Both the position numbers and the translations under genes were made by a program. This document shows, piece after piece, positions 6,360 through 13,335 of a stretch of DNA of 16,102 bases (position 1 is its first letter; each line of letters opens with the position of its first letter). Source of the DNA: JAWVYT01 sp964605205 (GTDB lineage Bacteria > Gemmatimonadota > Gemmatimonadetes > Longimicrobiales > RSA9); contig CAZSBL010000075.1 in assembly GCA_964605205.1 (NCBI GenBank), positions 1 to 16,102 on the forward strand, written 5' to 3'. Under the pieces are notes generated by a model that did not search any database, was not told the DNA's origin, and worked only from the letters and a program-made list of their open reading frames with translations.

Positions 6360-7523
6360 ATGAACGACGCCGTCGTCGTAGATGCGGTCCGCACACCGAT
6401 GGGCCGCTCCAAGGGTGGGATGTTCCGGAACGTACGGGCCGAGCATCTCTCCGCCGAGCTCATTGAAGCGCTGCTCGACCGCAACCCCGCCGTCGACCCC
6501 GCCGAGGTGGAGGACGTGGTCTGGGGGTGCGCACAGCAGACCCTCGAGCAGGGGTTCAACGTCGGCCGGTTCGCGGCGCTGCGGACCCGGATCCCGCACA
6601 GCACCGGGGCGCAGACCATCAACCGGCTCTGCGGCTCATCCATGAGCGCCCTGCACTCGGCCGCCATGTCCATCATGACGGGAAACGGGGATGTCTTCAT
6701 CGCGGGAGGCGTGGAGCACATGGGGCACATCCCCATGGACCACGGGCTCGACCCGGATCCCGCCATGAGCAAGTACCACGCGAAGGCGGCCGGGATGATG
6801 GGCCTCACCGCCGAGCTGCTGGCGAACATGCACGGCATCAGCCGTGAGGCACAGGACGAGTTCGCGCTGCGCTCGCACCGGAAGGCCGCGGGGGCGAGGG
6901 CCGAGGGCCGGTTCGCCGCCGAGATCATCCCCATCGACGGGCACGACGCGGACGGGTTCTCCCGCATCTTCGACTACGACGAGGTGATCCGGGAGGACAC
7001 GAACATGGAGAGCCTGGCCGCGCTGAAGCCGGCCTTCGATCCGCGGAACGGCACGGTGACCGCCGGCAACTCATCGGCGATCTCCGATGGCGCCTCGGCG
7101 CTTCTGGTGATGTCGTGGGAGCGGGCCCGGGACCTCGGTCTGGAACCCATGGCCCGGGTGAGGGCCATGGCCACGGTGGGGGTCGATCCGTCCATCATGG
7201 GCTACGGGCCCGTACCGGCGGTCCACAAGGCCCTGGACCGGGCGGAGCTCAAGATCCAGGACATCGATCTCTGGGAGCTCAACGAGGCCTTCGCGGCCCA
7301 GTCGCTGCCCGTCCTGAAGGACCTGCGGCTGCGCCGGGAGATGGATGAGAAGGTGAATCTCAACGGCGGCGCCATTGCCCTCGGTCACCCCCTGGGCTGC
7401 TCCGGCGCACGGATCATCACCACCCTGCTCCATCTGATGAAGTCCGACGGCTACGCCACCGGCGTGGCGACCATGTGCATCGGCATGGGTCAGGGCATCG
7501 CCACCGTCTTCGAACAGATCTGA
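6360..7523 (+). CDS. fadA: 3-ketoacyl-CoA thiolase FadA (complex subunit beta)
   Basis: Cleaves 3-ketoacyl-CoA with CoA to acetyl-CoA and a shortened acyl-CoA, the last step of each beta-oxidation turn, as beta subunit of the FadBA complex. The 387 residues equal the E. coli FadA length. Nucleophile Cys91 lies in NRLCGSSMSALH, His343 in GGAIALGHPLGCSGAR, and Cys373 in MCIGMGQG; the FadA-typical RTPMGRSKGGMFRNVRAE start, GGVEHMGHIPM and VGVDPSIMGYGPVPA are present. A GGAAGAGAGG ribosome site overlaps the end of fadB, so the pair is translationally close. Nothing is missing. Confidence 0.97.
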   Translation: MNDAVVVDAVRTPMGRSKGGMFRNVRAEHLSAELIEALLDRNPAVDPAEVEDVVWGCAQQTLEQGFNVGRFAALRTRIPHSTGAQTINRLCGSSMSALHSAAMSIMTGNGDVFIAGGVEHMGHIPMDHGLDPDPAMSKYHAKAAGMMGLTAELLANMHGISREAQDEFALRSHRKAAGARAEGRFAAEIIPIDGHDADGFSRIFDYDEVIREDTNMESLAALKPAFDPRNGTVTAGNSSAISDGASALLVMSWERARDLGLEPMARVRAMATVGVDPSIMGYGPVPAVHKALDRAELKIQDIDLWELNEAFAAQSLPVLKDLRLRREMDEKVNLNGGAIALGHPLGCSGARIITTLLHLMKSDGYATGVATMCIGMGQGIATVFEQI

Positions 7524-7556
7524 CACACCGGCCCACTGGAACACAACCGAGGGAAC

Positions 7557-9371
7557 ATGGCACAGATACTCGCCGACCGTAGAGATATCGATTTCGTCCT
7601 CCACGAACAGCTGAAGGTGGCGAAGCTCGCCGACCACGAGCGCTTCGCCGATTTCAACCGGAAGGTGGTGGACCTGGTCATCTCCGAGGCGCGCACGCTC
7701 GCGGTGAAGGAGATCCTGCCCACGCAGGCCGATGGCGACCGCATCGGGGCCCAGTTCGACAGCGGGACCGTGACGGTCCCCGAGTCGTTCCACAGCGCCT
7801 GGAACGCCCTGAGGGAGGGCGAGTGGCTGGCGCTGACCGAGGACCTGGAATGGGGCGGGCAGGAGATGCCCCGATCGGTGGCGTCGGCCGCCACGAACAT
7901 CCTCCAGGCGGCGAACTTCGCTTTCCTCATGTACGGCGGGCTCAGCCACGGCGCCGGGAAGCTCGTCGAGACCTTCGGGACCGAGGAGCAGAAGAAGCTC
8001 TTCGTGAAGAAGCTGTACACCGGCGAGTGGACGGGCACCATGCTGCTGACCGAGCCGCAGGCGGGCTCGGACGTGGGCGCGCTGGAGGCTACGGCCACGC
8101 CCAACGACGACGGGACCTACTCCATCGTCGGGAACAAGATCTTCGCCTCGTCGGGCGAGCACGACATGACGGAGAACATCATCCACCCGGTGCTGGCCCG
8201 GATCGAGGGTGCGCCCGCCGGCACCAAGGGGATCTCGCTGTTCATCGTCCCGAAGATCTGGGTCAATGAGGATGGCAGCCTCGGCGAGCCCAACGACGTG
8301 GTGTGCACGGGGATCGAGGAGAAGATGGGGATCCACGGCAACTCAACGTGCTCCATCGCGCTGGGCAGCAGCGGAAACTGCCGCGGGCTGCTGCTGGGCG
8401 AGCCGAACAAGGGCATGCGGGCCATGTTCCTGATGATGAACGACGCCCGGCTCATGGTGGGCGACCAGGCGCTGGCCTCCGCCAGCGCGTCGTACATGTA
8501 CGCCCTCGACTACGCCCGCACCCGGATCCAGGGGCGGGATCTCCGGAATATGCGGGACAAGGAAGCGCCGTCGGTCCCGATCATTCGCCATCCCGACGTG
8601 CGGCGGATGCTGATGAACATGAAGGTCTACGTGGAGGGACTCCGGAGCCTGTCGCTCTACGTCGCCCACTGCTTCGACCGGATGGCCATCAGCGAGGACC
8701 CGGATGAGAAGGAGAGCCTCCAGGGGATCATCGACTTCCTGATCCCCATCGCCAAGGCGTACACCACGGAGCGGAGCCTGGAGGTGTGCGACCACGGCGT
8801 GCAGGTGTACGGCGGCTACGGGTACATCAAGGAGTACCCGGTGGAGCAGCTGCTCCGCGACGCCCGGATCACGCCGATCTACGAGGGCACCAACGGGATC
8901 CAGGCCATGGACCTGCTCTTCCGCAAGCTCGGGCAGGACGGCGGCCGGCCGATCCTCGACCTGGCCGACCAGATGCGCGACACCATCGCCGCCGCCGGCG
9001 AGTTGGACGCCACCGCCGACTTGGCCGAGAGCGTCGAGGAGGCGCTGATCCAGCTCGAGGCGGTGGCCCGGCACCTGGGGCAGACGGCCATGTTCGGGCG
9101 GCTGCCCGTTGCCGCGGCCCACGCCCATCCCTTCCTGGAGGTCTGCGGTGACCTCATCGTGGCGTGGATGCTCCTGTGGCGTGCCCGGATCGCGGCGGAG
9201 ACGCTCGAGGCCGGGGCGAAGCGGAAAGACCAGGCGTTCTACGAGGGCCAGATCAAGAGCGCCGAGTACTTCACCCAGAACACCCTCCCGGTGACCCTCG
9301 GGAAGCTGGACGTGATACTGTCCGGCAGCAGTGTGGTGGTGGATATCCCCGAGGACGCGTTCGGGGGCTGA
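7557..9371 (+). CDS. Long-form acyl-CoA dehydrogenase (DmdC-like, with C-terminal extension)
   Basis: FAD enzyme of 604 residues that oxidises acyl-CoA to trans-2-enoyl-CoA and hands electrons to ETF. It has the N-terminal extension seen in the roughly 600-residue branch (YVLHE-type start: IDFVLHEQLKV, 11-21), the flavin/substrate motif TMLLTEPQAGSDVG (161-174), EKMGIHGNSTC (255-265), the C-terminal flavin motif QVYGGYGYIKEYPVEQLLRDARI (416-438) and the catalytic Glu443 in IYEGTNGIQAMDL. After this comes the extra C-terminal helical domain of this branch. Family relatives include FadE-type enzymes and 3-methylmercaptopropionyl-CoA dehydrogenase (DmdC); the placement between fadA and ETF genes argues for ordinary fatty acyl-CoA. 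A GAGGGA ribosome site precedes the ATG. Confidence 0.93.
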   Translation: MAQILADRRDIDFVLHEQLKVAKLADHERFADFNRKVVDLVISEARTLAVKEILPTQADGDRIGAQFDSGTVTVPESFHSAWNALREGEWLALTEDLEWGGQEMPRSVASAATNILQAANFAFLMYGGLSHGAGKLVETFGTEEQKKLFVKKLYTGEWTGTMLLTEPQAGSDVGALEATATPNDDGTYSIVGNKIFASSGEHDMTENIIHPVLARIEGAPAGTKGISLFIVPKIWVNEDGSLGEPNDVVCTGIEEKMGIHGNSTCSIALGSSGNCRGLLLGEPNKGMRAMFLMMNDARLMVGDQALASASASYMYALDYARTRIQGRDLRNMRDKEAPSVPIIRHPDVRRMLMNMKVYVEGLRSLSLYVAHCFDRMAISEDPDEKESLQGIIDFLIPIAKAYTTERSLEVCDHGVQVYGGYGYIKEYPVEQLLRDARITPIYEGTNGIQAMDLLFRKLGQDGGRPILDLADQMRDTIAAAGELDATADLAESVEEALIQLEAVARHLGQTAMFGRLPVAAAHAHPFLEVCGDLIVAWMLLWRARIAAETLEAGAKRKDQAFYEGQIKSAEYFTQNTLPVTLGKLDVILSGSSVVVDIPEDAFGG

Positions 9372-9393
9372 CAGGGCACCGAAGGAGGAAGTG

Positions 9394-11541
9394 ATGGCCG
9401 AGCTGTCTTTTTCGCCGGCGGCCGCGACGATCGCCGGGATCCCCGGGAACGTGCTGTTCCTGCTGATCGCCCTGGTGGCGATCGCCGTCTTCGCCTGGGT
9501 GATCGTGCGACGAGCGGCGCCCCTGCGTCGAGGCGCACGAGACCCGCGCTTCGACCGGCTCGGTCAGCGGCTCGTGAGGGTGCTGAAGTACTGGCTCGGC
9601 CAGTGGCGGCACCCCCGCTACCGGCTGGCCGGGGTGCTGCATATCGTGGTCTTCTTCGGCTTCCTGGTCCTGGCCATCCGCTCGACGGAGCTGGTGCTCC
9701 TCGGGATCTTCCAGGGCTTCCAGATGCCGGGGCTCGACGGCGCCCTCGGCACGGTCTACGACATCGCCAGGGACTACGCCTCCACCGCCGTGTTCGTGGC
9801 GGTGGTGATCCTGGCGATCCGCCGGGCCTACTTCCGACCGACCCGGTACGCGGTCCCCGAGGAGCTGGGGAAGGACCACACCGGCGAGGCGCTCCTGGTC
9901 CTGGGGCTCATCGGGATCCTCATGGTCTCCGAGAGCCTGTTCGAGGCCAGCCACCTCGCCGCCGATCCGGGGGCCGCCCCCGCCACGGTACTGACGCTCT
10001 CGTGGACCTTCGAGCGGTGGCTGTCCGGAACGGCGGTCCCCACACTGGACTCCATCAGCCTGGCGGCATACACGGTCCACGACCTGACCTTCTTCTTCTT
10101 CCTCTGCCTGCTCCCGTTCGGCAAGCACTTCCACGTCATCACGTCGCTCTTCAACGTCTTCTTCATGCGTCTGGAGACCGGCACGGTCAAGCCGGTGCGC
10201 TACGGCCTGTCGGAGGAGGAGCTCCTCGAGCTCGATTCGTTCGGCGTCCGGACCTTCGAGGACTTCACGTGGAAGCACATGCTGGATTTCTACAGCTGCG
10301 TGGACTGCGGCCGCTGCTCCGACCACTGCCCCGCCACGGCGGTGGGTCGACCGCTGTCGCCCCGGTTCATCAGCATCAAGGCCCGGGATTACGCGTTCGA
10401 ACACTACCCCGTCCTCGGCAGGTCGAAGACGGACTCGGACCCGCTGATCGGCGGGATCTACAGCGAGCACGAGATCTGGTCGTGCACCACCTGCGGCGCC
10501 TGCGAACAGGAGTGCCCGGTGGCCATCGAGTACATCGACAAGATCGTGGACCTGCGGCGCGGGATGGTGGACGAGGGCAACGTGCCCCAGACCATGCAGA
10601 AGCCGCTGGCCGCCCTCGAGAAGCGAGGCAACCCCTGGGGCAAGCGGGAGAAGACCCGCGCGGACTGGATCAACGCTGCCGGCGTTGGGAACGGCTCCGG
10701 GGACGGCAACGGGACCGGCAACGGGACCGGCAGTGGGACCGGCGGCGACGGCGGGAACGGCAGTGGCAACGGTAAGGCCGCGGCCATCAAGCGGGTGGAC
10801 GATGGAGACACGGCGGAGACGCTGTACTTCGTGGACAGCATCACCTCCTTCGATGATCGCATGCAGAAGATCGCGCAGGCCACCGCGCGGGTCCTGGCCC
10901 GCGGCGATGTGGACTTCGCCGTCCTCGGCACCGACGAGAAGGACAGCGGGAACGACGTCCGGCGGTTCGGCGAGGAGATGCTCTTCGACATGCTGAAGGA
11001 AGAGAACACCGAGTCGATCCGTGCGTCGGAAGCGAAGAGCATCGTGGTGAACGATCCCCACACGCTGAACACGCTGCGCCACGACTACGATGACATGCCT
11101 CCGGTCCAGCACATCAGCGAGCTGATCGCCGACGCGGTGGCCAGCGGCCGGCTGACGCTCAAGCCGCTGGAGGACTCGTCGAAGACGTACACGTTCCACG
11201 ACCCCTGCTATCTCGGCCGCCACAACGACACCTACGACGCCCCGCGAGACGCCATTGACGGGATCCCCGGCCTGAAACGCGTGGAGATGGAGGGCCACTG
11301 CCGCGATCGCTCCTTCTGTTGCGGCGGCGGCGGCCTGATGCTCTTCTACGAGCCGGAGGAAGATGAGCGGATGGGCGTGGTGCGGGTGGAGCAGGCACGG
11401 GAAGCCGGCGCCGATGTGATCGTCACCGCCTGCCCCTACTGTCTGACGAACATCGAGGACGCCATCAAGGTGGCCGGCCTCGAGGGAGAGATGGAGGCCA
11501 TCGACCTGGTCGAGCTGGTCGATCGGCAGCTTCAGGACTGA
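9394..11541 (+). CDS. Membrane-bound HdrD-like iron-sulfur protein, probable ETF:quinone oxidoreductase (EMO/DUF224 type)
   Basis: Protein of 715 residues. Residues 18-260 hold about five or six membrane helices resembling nitrate reductase gamma (heme b) subunits, with helix-associated His83, His187, His229, His245 and His247 as possible heme ligands. Two cubane [4Fe-4S] motifs follow: Cys302/305/308/312 and Cys364/367/370/374. After a Gly/Asn/Thr/Ser linker (431-461) come two CCG-type domains. The second is complete (Cys605, Cys642-Cys643, Cys680, Cys683); in the first every cysteine is replaced (Ser482, Asp517-Ser518, Asp554, Thr557). Such proteins next to etfBA take electrons from reduced ETF to the quinone pool, replacing the flavoprotein ETF-QO. 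The ATG at 9394 has an AAGGAGG site; an upstream in-frame ATG (9331) lies inside the preceding gene. Role inferred from context and architecture. Confidence 0.88.
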   Translation: MAELSFSPAAATIAGIPGNVLFLLIALVAIAVFAWVIVRRAAPLRRGARDPRFDRLGQRLVRVLKYWLGQWRHPRYRLAGVLHIVVFFGFLVLAIRSTELVLLGIFQGFQMPGLDGALGTVYDIARDYASTAVFVAVVILAIRRAYFRPTRYAVPEELGKDHTGEALLVLGLIGILMVSESLFEASHLAADPGAAPATVLTLSWTFERWLSGTAVPTLDSISLAAYTVHDLTFFFFLCLLPFGKHFHVITSLFNVFFMRLETGTVKPVRYGLSEEELLELDSFGVRTFEDFTWKHMLDFYSCVDCGRCSDHCPATAVGRPLSPRFISIKARDYAFEHYPVLGRSKTDSDPLIGGIYSEHEIWSCTTCGACEQECPVAIEYIDKIVDLRRGMVDEGNVPQTMQKPLAALEKRGNPWGKREKTRADWINAAGVGNGSGDGNGTGNGTGSGTGGDGGNGSGNGKAAAIKRVDDGDTAETLYFVDSITSFDDRMQKIAQATARVLARGDVDFAVLGTDEKDSGNDVRRFGEEMLFDMLKEENTESIRASEAKSIVVNDPHTLNTLRHDYDDMPPVQHISELIADAVASGRLTLKPLEDSSKTYTFHDPCYLGRHNDTYDAPRDAIDGIPGLKRVEMEGHCRDRSFCCGGGGLMLFYEPEEDERMGVVRVEQAREAGADVIVTACPYCLTNIEDAIKVAGLEGEMEAIDLVELVDRQLQD
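10705..10740 (+). repeat. Three tandem 12-bp units in the linker of the iron-sulfur protein
   Basis: GGCAACGGGACC occurs twice in tandem, then as GGCAGTGGGACC, encoding Gly-Asn-Gly-Thr units. Degenerate copies continue on both sides to cover about 10684-10776. The repeat keeps the frame, so length changes would be tolerated in the linker. Confidence 0.8.
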
Positions 11542-11560
11542 ACCATTCACGGGAAACGAC

Positions 11561-12352
11561 ATGGAGATTCTGGTCTGCATCAAACGGGTCCCCGACCCGG
11601 CGGAGAACGAGATCACCCTCGCGCCGGACGGCGGAGACATTCAGCGCGACGATCTGGTCTACTCGGTCAACGAGTGGGACAACTACGCCGTCGAGGAGGC
11701 GGTCAGCATCGTCGAAGAGGTGGGTGGGACCGTCACCGTGATTTCCGTCGACGACGACGAGGGCGAGGACGTGATCTACCGCGAGATGGCCATGGGCGCG
11801 GAGGAAGGCCGCCTGGCCAGCGACCCCGCCTTCGAGGGCTCCGACGGCCTCGGCACCGCCCGGATCCTGGCCGCGGCCGCGCAGAAGGGGTCCTGTGACC
11901 TGATCCTGACCGGCGCTCAGGCCGACGACGGCGCCGCCCAGGTGGGCGGCATGCTCGCGGCGCTCCTCGACTGGCCGTACGCCTCGGTGGTCAACCTCAT
12001 CGAGGCCGACGGCAGCAGCCCCCTCCGGATCGGACGGGAGATCGAGGGCGGGAACCAGGAGATCAGCGAGATCGAGACGCCGTGCGTGCTCTCGATCCAG
12101 ACGGGGATCAACGAGCCGCGCTACGTCGGGATCCGGGGCATCCGCAAGGTGGCCTCCTACGAGATCCCGGTGCTGGATTCGGGCGAGCTGGGACTCGACC
12201 CGGGGAGCGTCGGCGCCGACGGCGCCCGGGTCAGACGTGTCGACTACTTCATCCCCGAGCAGGGAGCCGGCGCCGAGATGATCGAGGGGAGCATCGAGGA
12301 AATGGCCGATCAGATCGTGGGTCTGCTGAAGGCCCAGGGAGGGATCCGATAA
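11561..12352 (+). CDS. etfB: Electron transfer flavoprotein subunit beta
   Basis: Beta subunit of ETF, 263 residues, binding AMP (or a second FAD in bifurcating forms) and docking to acyl-CoA dehydrogenase. It begins with MEILVCIKRVPDP, continues with YSVNEWDNYAVEEAVSI (about 36-52), and carries the nucleotide-binding stretch ILTGAQADDGAAQVGGMLAALLDWP (about 115-139), all typical of EtfB/FixA. The C-terminal half has ETPCVLSIQTGINEPRYVGIRGIRKV. The protein is strikingly acidic. Its ribosome site (GGGAAACG) is weak compared with its neighbours, suggesting reliance on translation from the preceding gene 19 bases away. Stop overlaps the etfA start by one base. Nothing in the sequence by itself shows electron bifurcation. 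Confidence 0.95.
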   Translation: MEILVCIKRVPDPAENEITLAPDGGDIQRDDLVYSVNEWDNYAVEEAVSIVEEVGGTVTVISVDDDEGEDVIYREMAMGAEEGRLASDPAFEGSDGLGTARILAAAAQKGSCDLILTGAQADDGAAQVGGMLAALLDWPYASVVNLIEADGSSPLRIGREIEGGNQEISEIETPCVLSIQTGINEPRYVGIRGIRKVASYEIPVLDSGELGLDPGSVGADGARVRRVDYFIPEQGAGAEMIEGSIEEMADQIVGLLKAQGGIR

Positions 12353-13317
12353 TGGACGCCACAGTCTTCGTATACGTGACGCACCACGAGGGCACCATCG
12401 ACGACACCGCCCTCGAGCTGGCGGCCGCCGCCGAGCAGCTGTTCCCCGGCAGCGCCCCGACGGCCATCGTCGCCGGAGCCGGGGTCGACCCGGTCTGCCA
12501 GGAAGCGGCCGGCTCGTTCGGCCAGGTCTGGAAGGTCGACGCCGAGCCGCTGGCCTACCCCAACGCCGAGCTGCTCCGCCCGATCCTCCTGGACATCGTG
12601 CCCGCAGGGTCGATCGTGCTCCTGCCCCATGACACCTTCGGGATGGACCTCGGCCCCGGGCTCTCCGTGAAGATGGGCGCCGCGTACGTCCCCGACGTCG
12701 TGGGCGCGGATGGGCTGGACGGCACTACGCTCAAGGTCGTGCGCCAGGAATACTCGGGCCAGATCAGCGCCCACGTCCACGCCGATATCGCCGATGGCGC
12801 GGTCATCACCGTCCGTCCCGGCGCCTTCCCCGCCGCCGACGCCGCAGCGTCCGGGGAGGTGGTGGACAGGTCGTCCGCCGCCGACGGCGTCACGGCGAAG
12901 CGGACCTTCATCGAAGTGATCGAAGCCGAGATCGGCGACGTGGACATCACCCGCGAGGACGTCCTCGTGGCCGTGGGCCGCGGGATCGAGGACGAGGACA
13001 ACATCGAGCTGGTGGAGGAGCTGGCTGAGGCCATGGGCGCGGCCGTCGCCTGCTCCCGGCCCATCGTCGACGCCAAGTGGCTCGAACCCTCCCGGCAGGT
13101 CGGCACCTCCGGGAAGACCGTTCAGCCGAAGGTCTACCTGGCCATGGGCATCAGCGGGTCGTTCCAGCACATGGGGGGCATCAAGGGCAGCCCGTGGATG
13201 CTGGCCGTCAACACGAACCCCAAGGCCCCGATCTTCCAGGAGGCCACCGTGGGCGTGGTGGCCGATCTGATGGATCTGCTGCCGGTGCTGACGGAGAAGA
13301 TCCGCGAGAGCGGCTGA
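12352..13317 (+). CDS. etfA: Electron transfer flavoprotein subunit alpha
   Basis: Alpha subunit of ETF, 321 residues, carrying the redox-active FAD. The C-terminal domain shows the signature: SRPIVDAKWLEPSRQVGTSGKTVQPKVYLAMGISG (about 235-269), then FQHMGGIKGS and VNTNPKAPIF. The ADYG element that usually follows APIF is EATVG here, a small departure. The start was set at the ATG overlapping the etfB stop (TAATG), because an AGGGAGGG ribosome site ends about eight bases earlier and the beta-strand MDATVFVYVTHH is the usual N-terminus. Last gene of the operon; its stop lies inside a hairpin shared with the convergent gene. Confidence 0.95.
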   Translation: MDATVFVYVTHHEGTIDDTALELAAAAEQLFPGSAPTAIVAGAGVDPVCQEAAGSFGQVWKVDAEPLAYPNAELLRPILLDIVPAGSIVLLPHDTFGMDLGPGLSVKMGAAYVPDVVGADGLDGTTLKVVRQEYSGQISAHVHADIADGAVITVRPGAFPAADAAASGEVVDRSSAADGVTAKRTFIEVIEAEIGDVDITREDVLVAVGRGIEDEDNIELVEELAEAMGAAVACSRPIVDAKWLEPSRQVGTSGKTVQPKVYLAMGISGSFQHMGGIKGSPWMLAVNTNPKAPIFQEATVGVVADLMDLLPVLTEKIRESG

Positions 13318-13335
13318 GGGTCGGAGCCTCAGCCG
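13311..13335. terminator. Perfect hairpin containing both stop codons of convergent genes
   Basis: CGGCTGAGG (13311-13319) and CCTCAGCCG (13327-13335) form a perfect 9-bp stem with a 7-base loop. The left arm contains the etfA TGA (13315-13317), the right arm the opposite-strand TGA of the AidB-like gene (13329-13331). It reads alike from both sides, so it may stop or protect both transcripts. No T-run follows on either strand, so intrinsic termination is uncertain. Confidence 0.6.

Noticed and set aside
4122..6599. Very long minus-strand open frame (825 codons) opposite fadB and fadA
   Set aside because: Mirror of GC-rich codon use on the coding strand; its translation is His/Leu/Asp-rich with no domain, and the plus strand carries unambiguous FadB and FadA.
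9271..11640. Minus-strand open frame of 789 codons opposite the iron-sulfur protein
   Set aside because: Low-complexity His/Val/Glu-rich translation without recognisable motifs; explained by the composition of the real gene on the other strand.
11561..13317. Electron-bifurcating ETF
   Set aside because: Adjacent HdrD-like protein might suggest it, but the operon partner is an ordinary acyl-CoA dehydrogenase with downhill electron flow to quinone, and no diagnostic residue was identifiable by eye.
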